Shown: positions 24,785 through 33,207 of the stretch, in pieces
How positions within the stretch are numbered: position 1 is the first letter of the stretch
How the letters are laid out: the number at the start of each line of letters is the position of its first letter
Source: Thermodesulfobacteriota bacterium
Lineage (GTDB): Bacteria > Desulfobacterota > BSN033 > UBA1163
Reading direction: 5' to 3'
NCBI GenBank assembly: GCA_026415035.1
Contig: JAOAHX010000011.1
Span: 1-64,000, forward strand
Length of the DNA: 64,000 nucleotides
Notes under the pieces: generated by a model
Told to the model about the DNA's origin: nothing
Database searches by the model: none
The model's input: the letters and a program-made list of their open reading frames with translations, nothing else
Made by a program: the position numbers and the translations under genes

Positions 24785-26989
24785 CTATTTCCTCTTGGCC
24801 AGCTGCTTGAGCGCATCGTCGAGGCGGTTGCTGGCCACTTCCAATAACTCCCCCGCATACTCGGGGTGATGGATCCCGTTTCCCTGCTTAACCAGGTTGT
24901 AATTGAACTCTGCCTCGCCAAAGGGTTTTCGGAAGACGAAGGTGTGGCCTCCGCGGATCTCGATCTTCCGAATCTCTTCCCTCACCTTGTCTAACTTTGG
25001 AGTTACTTTCCTCACAAGGCCATCCAACTGTTTTTGCCACTGGTCGAGTTTGTCTCCATAACTTGGGTCATGGCATTCGATACACCGTTTTCGGATATCC
25101 TCCAGGCGATCTTTCTTCTTTTTGAGGACACCTTGATGGCATTCGGTACACTCCATCTCGTGATGCTTGCTCGCCGGTCTCTCTTTCAGCCCGATGCCTC
25201 CTCTCCCCTGGACAAGTCTTTTGACCGAGACATGACAGTCCTCGCATTTGACCTGTCTGCTCGGTTTTCCGTGATGGCAGTCTTTACAATTTTTCAGGAA
25301 GGTTTTGCCATGGTCCTCCCGGGAGGAATGGCAATCGGCACATTTCATCCCTCTTCTCTGGACGTGGGTCTGGTGAGAGAATTTGGTCTCATTGAAGGGC
25401 ACCGTCCGCTTCTCCATTCCGATGTGGCAGAGGGAGGTGCAGGTCAGATCGAGCTTGGACTCCTTGGGACGATACCCCTTGTCGAGCACCGCCATCGCCT
25501 GCTCGCTCTTGTTGTTGGCCACGTTGAGGAGCTTGAAGGCATACTCGATGTTGTGAGCCCCTTTCCCGAGATGGACGAAGTTGTAATTGTGGAGGGCCTC
25601 GTTGAGGAGGTTCTGGGCCTTTTTATAATCCGAGGACCGGGAGAGGTCCTTCTCCACCTCGTGAAGGAGCCTCTGAACGCTGGAGATCCGCTGGATGGTC
25701 TCGGCCTTCGCCTTGGAAAGCAGGGTCTGCCATTGCCTGAGGGTTTCGTCGTAGCCCTCGCCATGGCAGGCCACGCACGCCTCTCCCAAGGCCCTTTCGA
25801 CATATTTCGTCGTGTAGAGGGCGGCCCTCCTCTCTCCCTCCTTCCGGTGGCAAGCGACACAATCGACATTGGCGGTATACATTAAGCTGGGGGAGTCGGG
25901 GACCCCGATGCCGCCGGTCCCGCGATAGAAGTCCCGAGGGGCCAGATGCATCTCCTTGCTGTGGCACTTGTCACAGACGGTCGGGGAGTGGACCATCGTC
26001 AAGATCGGCCCGATCTCATGCCGGATGGGGGTGTGGCAGTCTGCGCACTCGATCTTGTGATCGGTGACATGCTTTTTATGGAGGAGCTGGGAGGTGTATT
26101 TGGTCGTGAGGATCTCGGGTTCGCTGTGGCACTGGACGCACTTCCCCTCCGGGACATGCCCATCGCCCTGGACGACGTTGACATGGCACCGTTCGCACTC
26201 CACTCCCCGGGCAATGTATTTTCGGTGGTTGAAGGTCCAGCCCTTGATATTGATGTCTCCCTTGGGTTCGACATGGCAGGAGACACAGCTTCCGACCGCG
26301 CAGGAGATGCAGTCCTCCTCTCCCTTCGAGCCCGCTCGATAGTAGTGGCAGATGAAACAGTTGGTCTCGTGGACCGTGAGATGGGCCCCCTGGACCAGCT
26401 GGGCATGGCAGGAGGTGCAGCGAAGCTTCATCCCTCGCCTCAACTCTCCGAGGTGTTTCCCGTGAGAAAAGGCCACATTCTTGTAGACCATATCCTTCTG
26501 GAGGTCTTCGATTTTATGGCATCCTTTCTGGAGGCAGCTGGCGTCGCTGATCTCGGCATGGGGTTTGGCGGGCCGCTTGCCGGAAAGGAAATAGGCCAAG
26601 GAGACCTGCCCATCGACCCATTTCCCTTTGAGATGGTTGAGGAACCCAGGTTCGTAGTGGCAGGCGGTACAGGCCACATGGCGGTGGCTGGAGGCCCTCC
26701 AGGATTCCATATAGACCTCCATCTGATGGCAGAGGCCACAGAAGGTCGGACTTTCCGAGAACCTGAGCAGGGCAAGGGAGAGGATGAGGAAGAGGAGGGT
26801 GCAAAGAAGGAGGGAGGTCTTGACCGCCCTTTTGTGCTCGAGGGTCCCTTGCTTGAAACCTAAGTAGACCTGGTTGATCCAGAACCCTTTGATCAAGCGG
26901 TATAGGTCTCTTAGGTTCTCGGGATTAAAAAATTCGTTGAATTTTTGGTAAAAGGCACGGTAGAGAGGCCCAAGGCTTATCTTTTTCAT
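24785..26989 (-). CDS. NapC/NirT-anchored multiheme c-type cytochrome, about 18 haem sites
   Basis: 734 residues. One N-terminal membrane anchor (about 58-76) precedes CGLCH and CTACH, as in NapC/NirT quinol dehydrogenases. I count 16 CXXCH motifs plus CLQKGCH (CX4CH) and CTSLCH (CX3CH), suggesting 18 covalently bound haems. Two similar helical modules without haem (about 430-515 and 660-730, each with a NYN...GxGxH...EYA pattern) indicate internal duplication. It should carry electrons from the quinone pool through the periplasm. The companion at 28015-29994 probably acts in the same chain. Confidence 0.9.
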   Translation of the reverse strand: MKKISLGPLYRAFYQKFNEFFNPENLRDLYRLIKGFWINQVYLGFKQGTLEHKRAVKTSLLLCTLLFLILSLALLRFSESPTFCGLCHQMEVYMESWRASSHRHVACTACHYEPGFLNHLKGKWVDGQVSLAYFLSGKRPAKPHAEISDASCLQKGCHKIEDLQKDMVYKNVAFSHGKHLGELRRGMKLRCTSCHAQLVQGAHLTVHETNCFICHYYRAGSKGEEDCISCAVGSCVSCHVEPKGDINIKGWTFNHRKYIARGVECERCHVNVVQGDGHVPEGKCVQCHSEPEILTTKYTSQLLHKKHVTDHKIECADCHTPIRHEIGPILTMVHSPTVCDKCHSKEMHLAPRDFYRGTGGIGVPDSPSLMYTANVDCVACHRKEGERRAALYTTKYVERALGEACVACHGEGYDETLRQWQTLLSKAKAETIQRISSVQRLLHEVEKDLSRSSDYKKAQNLLNEALHNYNFVHLGKGAHNIEYAFKLLNVANNKSEQAMAVLDKGYRPKESKLDLTCTSLCHIGMEKRTVPFNETKFSHQTHVQRRGMKCADCHSSREDHGKTFLKNCKDCHHGKPSRQVKCEDCHVSVKRLVQGRGGIGLKERPASKHHEMECTECHQGVLKKKKDRLEDIRKRCIECHDPSYGDKLDQWQKQLDGLVRKVTPKLDKVREEIRKIEIRGGHTFVFRKPFGEAEFNYNLVKQGNGIHHPEYAGELLEVASNRLDDALKQLAKRK

Positions 26990-27018
26990 TCCATCCCTCC
27001 CACACCAAACTGGAAAAA

Positions 27019-27047
27019 ATCCTACACGTTTTTTAAAAAATAATCAA
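27019..27047 (-). promoter_or_regulatory. Candidate promoter of the multiheme cytochrome gene
   Basis: On the minus strand TTGATT (27047-27042), 17 bases, TAGGAT (27024-27019), about 30 bases before the start codon. Sigma-70-like. Confidence 0.42.
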
Positions 27048-27076
27048 GTAGAGGTTTGTCGCCCCCACTATCTTTC

Positions 27077-27106
27077 TTGTTGCTTTTTCCATCGGTTTTT
27101 TATATA
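27077..27106 (+). promoter_or_regulatory. Candidate promoter of the small membrane protein / DUF1684 pair
   Basis: TTGTTG (27077-27082), 18 bases, TATATA (27101-27106), 74 bases upstream of ATG 27180. Arranged back to back with the cytochrome promoter. Confidence 0.38.
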
Positions 27107-27179
27107 AGAAGGGTCACACGACCTTTGCCCTCAGCGGGGTGCGAATCCAACTCGTCATGAACTCGAACCAGGAGGCCTT

Positions 27180-27344
27180 ATGGCGGTGATGTCCAAGGTG
27201 ATCATGGGATTGCTCATCCTCGTCGTCCTTCTCCTCTGCTTTCTTCTCTTCTGGATAGTGGTGCTAAGCGCCGCCCTCATCTTCTTCGGGAGAGAGAAAC
27301 CCAAAACCCCCGACTTGTTAGCGGACCGAAGAGGGAGTCCCTGA
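27180..27344 (+). CDS. Small membrane protein of unknown function
   Basis: 54 residues from ATG 27180, preceded by AGGAGG (27170-27175). One long hydrophobic helix (VIMGLLILVVLLLCFLLFWI, residues ~7-26, extending to about 38) then a basic tail ending RRGSP. The stop (TGA 27342-27344) abuts ATG 27345 of the DUF1684 gene, so the two are coupled. No family recognised. Its position between two cytochrome genes suggests a role in that membrane electron-transfer system, but this is inference. Confidence 0.65.
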   Translation: MAVMSKVIMGLLILVVLLLCFLLFWIVVLSAALIFFGREKPKTPDLLADRRGSP

Positions 27345-27992
27345 ATGGATCGGGGGTTCCGGGCCGATCTCGGCCGGTGGCTCTTTCCGGTCCTCTTCCT
27401 CCTCGTCTATGGGTTCACGAGCGGGGCTGGCCTGGCGCTTGCCCTTACGGCAGAAGATCCCATGGAGCGGAGGGAGGAGAAATTGAGGGTTTTTCGTGAG
27501 AAGAGAGACCGCTTCTTCAGGGAGGATCCGAACTCCCCCCTTTTAGAGAAGGATCGAAAGACGTTTAAAGGCCTCCCTTACTATCCGATCGATCTGAAAT
27601 ATGCCCTTCTCGGCCCGATCGAGAAGGGATCGACCGCTTCAAAACCCCTCTATATTCGTTTGCCCACCAATAAAGGGGGAGAGAAGCGGTATGTGAGATA
27701 TGGCACGTTCAAATTCAAATGGGAAGGAAAGGAGCTGGTCCTCCATATATATCGGCCCCTCGGCGGGGAGGAGCTCTTTCTTCCTTTTAAGGATAGGACA
27801 TCAGGAAAGGAGACGTATTCCGAAGGTCGGTATCTCTATATCGAACCGATGCCCGACGGAAGGGTGCTCATCGACTTCAATCGCGCCCACAATCCCTTCT
27901 GCGCCTATAATGAGAAGTACACCTGCCCTTTCGCCCCTGAAGAGAACTGGCTTCCGATCGAGATCAGGGCAGGAGAGAAGCGTTTTAAGTAA
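27345..27992 (+). CDS. DUF1684 protein, exported
   Basis: 215 residues with an N-terminal signal or anchor (about 12-34). Family features: REEKLRVFREKRDRFF near the start, PLYIRLPTNKGGEKRYV replacing the usual GxxR region, FKWEGKELVLHIYR, and the conserved end IDFNRAHNPFCAYNEKYTC then PFAPEENWLPI. The DUF1684 function is unknown. Directly follows the small membrane gene; the opposite-strand cytochrome gene ends 22 bases later. Confidence 0.85.
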   Translation: MDRGFRADLGRWLFPVLFLLVYGFTSGAGLALALTAEDPMERREEKLRVFREKRDRFFREDPNSPLLEKDRKTFKGLPYYPIDLKYALLGPIEKGSTASKPLYIRLPTNKGGEKRYVRYGTFKFKWEGKELVLHIYRPLGGEELFLPFKDRTSGKETYSEGRYLYIEPMPDGRVLIDFNRAHNPFCAYNEKYTCPFAPEENWLPIEIRAGEKRFK

Positions 27993-28014
27993 GTTCCTCT
28001 CCCTTTCCCCCTGA

Positions 28015-29994
28015 TTACCTCAGAAACTCCCATCCGATCAAAAAGATACAGAAAAGCCCGATGGCCAGCATGGCGAATCCCATGACGTTCGAGAAGAGGT
28101 CCACCCAGGCGCTGGGGTATTTGGTCCGGTAGGTCTCCAGCCGGTTCTGGGCGACCAATCGCTGATACTGTTCGGGCCGCTCTTCGACCAGTTCGTACTT
28201 CGGAAGCCTTCCGGTGAAGATGACCGGATCGAAGGGGAACTTCGAGGGACGGAAATGGGTATTGAAGAAGTGGACCGTGAAGATGAAGCCGGAGGCCAGA
28301 AGGGCCTCGTCCGAGTGGACGATCTGGGCGATGTTGAGCACCCAGCCCGGCAGGAAGATGCAGAAGAATTCGGGGAACCAGAGCATCAGGCCCGAAAGGC
28401 CGATGGCGAACATCCCCCAGAAGACCGCAAGAAAGTCGAACTTCTCCCAATAGGTCCACCGGTCGAATTTTGGCTTGGGGCCTTTGTTGAAGAACCAGCG
28501 GATCATTCCGATGATATCCGTGACATCCTTCCAGCGCGGGAAAAGGGAATCCGGGCCGAAGAGTTTCTGCAGGGGGTTGGGATTTCCCGGCAATCTTTTG
28601 AAAAAGAGGAAGTAGACGATATAGCAGAGGGCAGCCCCGAAGTAGAGGAAGGTGATGGCGGCGGCGATCCGGTGGATCAAACCGGCCATCTCCGCCCCTC
28701 CCAAAAAGGCCATCAATCCTTTTGCCCACGGAGCATGGGAAAATTTTAAGGGGAGTCCTGTGAGGACGAGGGCGATGAAGGTGATCATCATGGTGAAGTG
28801 GAGGGAGATATCGAAGGTGCTGAAGCGACGATACATCAGGCCCGCCTCCTCCAACTTCACATGGTGGAGGGGGAAGAAGATCCCCTTGGCCCTCATCTCC
28901 CTCTTCTCCCAGAAATCCCTCCGCCACCAAAGGAAGGTATGGATCCAGAACATGGTGAAGACCGAGATCAGCAGGGTGGTCATGAGGACAAAGGTCCAGT
29001 AGAAGACGGGATATCGCTCGGGGTCGTCATGGGCGGCGTGGGCCACCCAGAGGGTGAAGTTCTTCGTGGTTCCAGGGTGGCATTTCCCGCAGGTTTCGGT
29101 CAGCCTTTCGTCCGAGATGAGCGATTTCGGGTCCTCGGCAGGGAGGATGCTGTGGAATCCGTGACAATCGGCACATCCCGCCACCAGGGTCGGATATCCC
29201 AGCTTCTCGACCTTCCCATGATAACTTTCGAAATAGGTCTGGGTGGCGATGGGAAGGACCTTGTTCCTTTCCATCATCTCTCGATTGTCGTGGCATTTGA
29301 GACAGACCTCTGTGTGAAACTCCTTTCGAAACTGAACCACCTTCGGCTCATCGCCTTTCAAAATGGGAACCTTATGCAATCCGTGACAATCGCTGCAATC
29401 CGGGGCATCGACGTTTCCGGCCAGGACGGCCTTCCCGTGGACGCTTTCCAGGTAGCCGTCGTCGCTATGGCAGGTGGTACATTTTTCGATCACCCTCTTC
29501 TTGTCCCCCTTCCAGGGGGTCATCTCGTGGATATCCTTGTGGCAGTCCTTGCACTGGATGTCGTTGATAAAATGGGCGCTCGCATAATGTTCGGCTCCCT
29601 CCTTCTTATGGCAACGGTGGCAGGTGACCGGTTCGGCGTGAATTCGGGCCCCCTTGGGCTTCGTGTGGGTTTTGATATCGGTGATATCCCAATGGCAGCT
29701 GTTGCAGGAATTGGCCCCGTGGACCGACTGGGCGAACTTCCTCTCGTTGATCTTGTTCCCGTGGCAACTGAGACATTCCGAATTGTCGATGCATTCATAA
29801 CAATATTCCCTGCCCCTAATGATGAGCTTTTCTCCCTTTTGGGGAGATTCGGCAGGTTTGGCGACGGCGGGCGGTTTACGGGAGTCCACCTTCTTTTCCG
29901 GAGGGGCTGCCCACATTGTGCTGAAGGCCAGAAAGAGGGCAACCGAAAAGGCGATGATGAGAAGGGTGGCTGGCCTTTGGAGACGAGTCTTCAT
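28015..29994 (-). CDS. Multiheme cytochrome c fused to a cytochrome b-type membrane domain
   Basis: 659 residues from ATG 29994 (a longer start at 30009 is possible). A signal/anchor (about 7-28) is followed by nine CXXCH sites (CLSCH, CNSCH, CHRCH, CKDCH, CTTCH, CSDCH, CLKCH, CADCH, CGKCH) between residues ~70 and 310. After these comes a membrane part with about five helices resembling the FdhI/Ni,Fe-hydrogenase cytochrome b561 family, including FDISLHFTMM and GLIHRIAAAITF histidines for b haems. Such a protein can exchange electrons between periplasmic multihaem carriers and quinones. Converges with the DUF1684 gene. Confidence 0.88.
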   Translation of the reverse strand: MKTRLQRPATLLIIAFSVALFLAFSTMWAAPPEKKVDSRKPPAVAKPAESPQKGEKLIIRGREYCYECIDNSECLSCHGNKINERKFAQSVHGANSCNSCHWDITDIKTHTKPKGARIHAEPVTCHRCHKKEGAEHYASAHFINDIQCKDCHKDIHEMTPWKGDKKRVIEKCTTCHSDDGYLESVHGKAVLAGNVDAPDCSDCHGLHKVPILKGDEPKVVQFRKEFHTEVCLKCHDNREMMERNKVLPIATQTYFESYHGKVEKLGYPTLVAGCADCHGFHSILPAEDPKSLISDERLTETCGKCHPGTTKNFTLWVAHAAHDDPERYPVFYWTFVLMTTLLISVFTMFWIHTFLWWRRDFWEKREMRAKGIFFPLHHVKLEEAGLMYRRFSTFDISLHFTMMITFIALVLTGLPLKFSHAPWAKGLMAFLGGAEMAGLIHRIAAAITFLYFGAALCYIVYFLFFKRLPGNPNPLQKLFGPDSLFPRWKDVTDIIGMIRWFFNKGPKPKFDRWTYWEKFDFLAVFWGMFAIGLSGLMLWFPEFFCIFLPGWVLNIAQIVHSDEALLASGFIFTVHFFNTHFRPSKFPFDPVIFTGRLPKYELVEERPEQYQRLVAQNRLETYRTKYPSAWVDLFSNVMGFAMLAIGLFCIFLIGWEFLR

Positions 29995-30147
29995 GCTTCC
30001 CCCATCCATGAGAAGTGGTCTTCATGAATTTGTCATTTTATGTTTTCTATTTATTTCGGGAATCATCAAGAGGAAAATTGTGACTTTTTTAACATAACGG
30101 GCGTTTGAAGTCAATTCGACCATGAGGGTTCCCATCGGTGGGGGCCC

Positions 30148-30175
30148 TTGACAAATTCTTTAAAGATATTATCTA
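30148..30175 (+). promoter_or_regulatory. Candidate promoter of the FmdB-family gene
   Basis: TTGACA (30148-30153), 16 bases, TATCTA (30170-30175), 21 bases before ATG 30197. CGGAGG lies at 30181-30186 as ribosome-binding site. Confidence 0.5.
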
Positions 30176-30196
30176 TTTGGTCGGAGGTGGCCCGCG

Positions 30197-30550
30197 ATGC
30201 CAACCTATGCCTATCGGTCTTCGGCCCCGGATCGAGGATGCGCCTATTGTCATCAAGGTTTCGAGATCCTTCAGAGGATGACCGATCCGCCCATCACCCA
30301 GTGCCCCAGATGTCAACATCCCGTTTCGAGGGTCCTCTTCGCTCCCACGGTGGTGATCAAGGGGAGCCCGTTAAGCGAGGCCGACCGGAAGATCCGGGAG
30401 TACGAAAAGCAGGGGATGTGGAGCCACGCCGCCGAACTCGCCGACAAAGAAGCCGAGAAGACGAAGCGGGAGGATCTCAGAGTTCGGGCCCTGGAGGATT
30501 ATAAGAAGGCGGGCTATGATTTCGATAAGTACGATACAGAGAAATATTAA
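30197..30550 (+). CDS. FmdB/zinc-ribbon domain protein
   Basis: 117 residues. MPTYAYRS opening and two Cys pairs (CAYCHQGFEI, CPRCQHPVSRV) form the FmdB-type putative regulatory zinc ribbon. The family usually has Cys at FxCxxC; here CAYC precedes HQGFEILQRM. The C-terminal half is charged and helical, ending YDFDKYDTEKY. Function is unknown; members are often called regulatory without evidence. Confidence 0.82.
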   Translation: MPTYAYRSSAPDRGCAYCHQGFEILQRMTDPPITQCPRCQHPVSRVLFAPTVVIKGSPLSEADRKIREYEKQGMWSHAAELADKEAEKTKREDLRVRALEDYKKAGYDFDKYDTEKY

Positions 30551-30619
30551 AGGGAACCGGGCCTGGTTCGACCTCCTCTCCTGGCGCTTCCACCTCCGAA
30601 TTCCCTCTCCCTTGGATGA

Positions 30620-32593
30620 ATGATCACCCTGAGTCATATTGAGAAACAATTCGGGGGCCGATACCTCTTCAAAGATTGCTCGCTTCAGATAGGGGTAAGA
30701 GACCGAATCGGCCTGATCGGGCCCAACGGGTCAGGCAAGACGACCCTCTTCCGGATGATCCTCGGTCAAGAGCCGATCGACGGCGGCGAGATCCTCATCG
30801 CCAAGGGAGTCAGGATGGGATACCTCCCCCAGGAGGTGATCCCGTTCCGGGGGGAGACGGTCCTGGGAGAAGTCCTCAAAGGAGCCCGGGAGATCGCCTC
30901 CCTCCAGGACAAGTTGAGCCTCCTCGAGGAGGAGCTTTCTAAGGCCCAAGATCCGGTGGTTCAAGAGAAATTGGCCGAAGCCTATGGGAGCCTTCAGGGC
31001 TATTTTATGCAACTCGGAGGGTATGGGCTCGAAGCCAAAGCAAAGGAGATCCTCCATGGATTGGGATTCCAAGAAAGGGATCTTCAGCGATCGACCGATG
31101 AATTGAGCGGGGGCTGGTTGATGCGGGTGGCCCTTTCGAAGATCCTCCTCCAGGCCCCCGATCTTCTCCTGCTCGACGAGCCCACGAATTACCTCGACCT
31201 CCAATCGATGATCTGGCTGGAGGATTTCCTCCTCAACTTTCCGGGAGCGATGGTCATCGTCTCGCACGATCGCGTCTTCCTCAATCATCTCGTCGACCGG
31301 ATCGCGGAGATCGAAGGGCAGAAGATCCACCTCTATCCTGGCAATTATGACCGTTACCTTGAGGAGAAGGAGCGTCGCAGACAAGTTCTCGAGGCGACCT
31401 TCAAAGCCCAGCAGAGGAAGATCGAGCAGACTCAACGGTTTATAGAACGGTTTCGGGCGAAGAACACCAAGGCGAGCCAGGTTCAGAGCCGGATCAAGTG
31501 GCTTGAAAAGATCGATCGGATCGAACTGCCCAAAGAGCGAAGAGAGATTCGATTCGAATTTCCCGCCCCGAAGAGATCCGGCCACAAAGTCATCGAGGTG
31601 AAAAACCTCCACAAACGATACGGAGAGACCGTGGTCTATGCAGGGATCGATCTCACCCTGTTTCGGGGCGACAAGGTCGCCCTGGTCGGGCCCAACGGGG
31701 CAGGCAAATCCACCCTGCTGAAAATCTTAGCGGGCGTTCTCGATTATGAAGAAGGCGAGGTCCTCCTCGGAAAGGACGTGACCCGAGCCTACTTTGCCCA
31801 ACACCAGTTCGATCTGCTTCATCCCGAACATACCGTCTACGAAGAGCTCTCCTCCATGGCCACGGAGGAGAGCCAGACCCGGCTTCGAACCCTCCTCGGG
31901 ACCTTCCTTTTCAGCGGAGAGGATATCGAGAAGAAGGTCTCCGTTTTAAGCGGTGGCGAGAAGAGCCGTCTCGTCCTGGCCAAGATGCTCCTCCAACCGG
32001 CCAACTTCCTCCTTCTGGATGAACCGACTAGCCACCTCGATATCGCCTCGAGAGATGTCCTGGAGAAGGCCCTGAAACAGTTTCAGGGGACGATCTGCCT
32101 CATCACCCACGACCGCCATCTCATCAACCAGATCGCCACCAAGGTGATCGAGATCGACCGGGGCGTTCCGAAGGTCTATCTGGGAAATTACGATGACTAT
32201 CTCTATAAAAAGCAACGGTCGGGAGAGGCTGACCAAGAGATTAAGGTCGAGGTTGAGAAGAGAGGAGAATCTTTACAAAAAAAGACGTCGAAATCTCTGA
32301 TTAAAGAAGAGCGGAGGAAGAGGGCACAGGAGATGGACCGATTCAGAAGAGAGCTCTCCGGCCTCGAAAAAAGATTTCAGGAGACCGAGAGGTCCCTTGA
32401 CGAAGCCACCCGGAGGCTGGATCTTCTCAACGAGAGGCTCTCCGACCCTAAGCTCTATCTCGACCCGAATGAGACCCACGAGACGATCGAGGCCCACCGG
32501 AAGGTTCGGGAGGAGGTTCAGCAGCTCACCCAGCTTTGGGAGGCCCTTGCCCTGGAACTGGAGGAGATGAAGATGAGACCCCTTCGTGTTTGA
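30620..32593 (+). CDS. ABC-F family ATPase (Uup/YheS/EttA-like)
   Basis: 657 residues with two ATPase domains: Walker A GPNGSGKTT near residue 35, signature LSGGW, and LLLLDEPTNYLDL; then GPNGAGKST near 370, LSGGEKSRLVLAKML and LLLDEPTSHLDI. The linker between them (about 240-310) is the arginine-rich P-site tRNA interaction motif region. A C-terminal coiled coil (about 545-655) resembles the Uup DNA/ribosome-binding extension. No membrane segments, so it is a translation factor, not a transporter. Which ABC-F subtype is uncertain. Confidence 0.93.
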   Translation: MITLSHIEKQFGGRYLFKDCSLQIGVRDRIGLIGPNGSGKTTLFRMILGQEPIDGGEILIAKGVRMGYLPQEVIPFRGETVLGEVLKGAREIASLQDKLSLLEEELSKAQDPVVQEKLAEAYGSLQGYFMQLGGYGLEAKAKEILHGLGFQERDLQRSTDELSGGWLMRVALSKILLQAPDLLLLDEPTNYLDLQSMIWLEDFLLNFPGAMVIVSHDRVFLNHLVDRIAEIEGQKIHLYPGNYDRYLEEKERRRQVLEATFKAQQRKIEQTQRFIERFRAKNTKASQVQSRIKWLEKIDRIELPKERREIRFEFPAPKRSGHKVIEVKNLHKRYGETVVYAGIDLTLFRGDKVALVGPNGAGKSTLLKILAGVLDYEEGEVLLGKDVTRAYFAQHQFDLLHPEHTVYEELSSMATEESQTRLRTLLGTFLFSGEDIEKKVSVLSGGEKSRLVLAKMLLQPANFLLLDEPTSHLDIASRDVLEKALKQFQGTICLITHDRHLINQIATKVIEIDRGVPKVYLGNYDDYLYKKQRSGEADQEIKVEVEKRGESLQKKTSKSLIKEERRKRAQEMDRFRRELSGLEKRFQETERSLDEATRRLDLLNERLSDPKLYLDPNETHETIEAHRKVREEVQQLTQLWEALALELEEMKMRPLRV

Positions 32594-32683
32594 GAAGGGG
32601 GGCTGGATTCGATCCTTTGGGTGGGGTAGAGTCATCTTTTTAGGATAACATGGGCATGGCCCTCGGGAGGTGTCGCGGTCCGG

Positions 32684-33172
32684 ATGGATGAAGTCGTCTT
32701 AACCGGGTATGTTCCGGGAGCGATCGGGAGGCTGGTGGAACTCCACGGGACCTACTACCACCAGAACTGGGGATTCGGGCTCTTCTTTGAAGCCAAAGTG
32801 GCCTCGGAAATGGCTGAATTTCTCAGCCGGTTCGATCCCTCCAGAGATGGCTTTTGGGTCCTCTGTAACAAAGGCCGGGTGGAGGGTGGCATTGCGATCG
32901 ATGGGATTCAAGCCAAGACGGCAGGAGCTCACCTCCGATGGTTTATCCTATCTTCTGAAGTCAGAGGGAAGGGTTTTGGAAAGAGGCTCCTAAAGGAGGC
33001 GGTCTCCTTCTGCAAACGGAAAGGCTACCCGAGGATTTACCTCAACACCTTCGAGGGGCTTCATCCCGCCCGCCACCTCTATGAGAAGTTCGGATTCAAA
33101 CTGACCCATCAGGCCGAAGGGGCCCGATGGGGGACAAAGGTCCTCGAACAGAGATTCGAGCTTTCCCTCTGA
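32684..33172 (+). CDS. GNAT-family N-acetyltransferase
   Basis: 162 residues. The acetyl-CoA site is RWFILSSEVRGKGFGKRLL (motif A, RGKGFG), followed by GLHPARHLYEKFGF. The opening (GRLVELHGTYYHQNWGFG) resembles GNAT domains found fused to MarR regulators, but no helix-turn-helix is present. Substrate unknown. Ends 36 bases before the convergent DUF6178 gene. Confidence 0.88.
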   Translation: MDEVVLTGYVPGAIGRLVELHGTYYHQNWGFGLFFEAKVASEMAEFLSRFDPSRDGFWVLCNKGRVEGGIAIDGIQAKTAGAHLRWFILSSEVRGKGFGKRLLKEAVSFCKRKGYPRIYLNTFEGLHPARHLYEKFGFKLTHQAEGARWGTKVLEQRFELSL

Positions 33173-33207
33173 ATTCTCCCCGGATGACATCCTCTCTCGA
33201 TGAAGTC

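Noticed and set aside
30080-30105. Possible Rex site (TTGTGACTTTTTTAACATAA) upstream of the cytochrome b gene
   Set aside because: The right half does not match TTCACAA; only one half-site is convincing.
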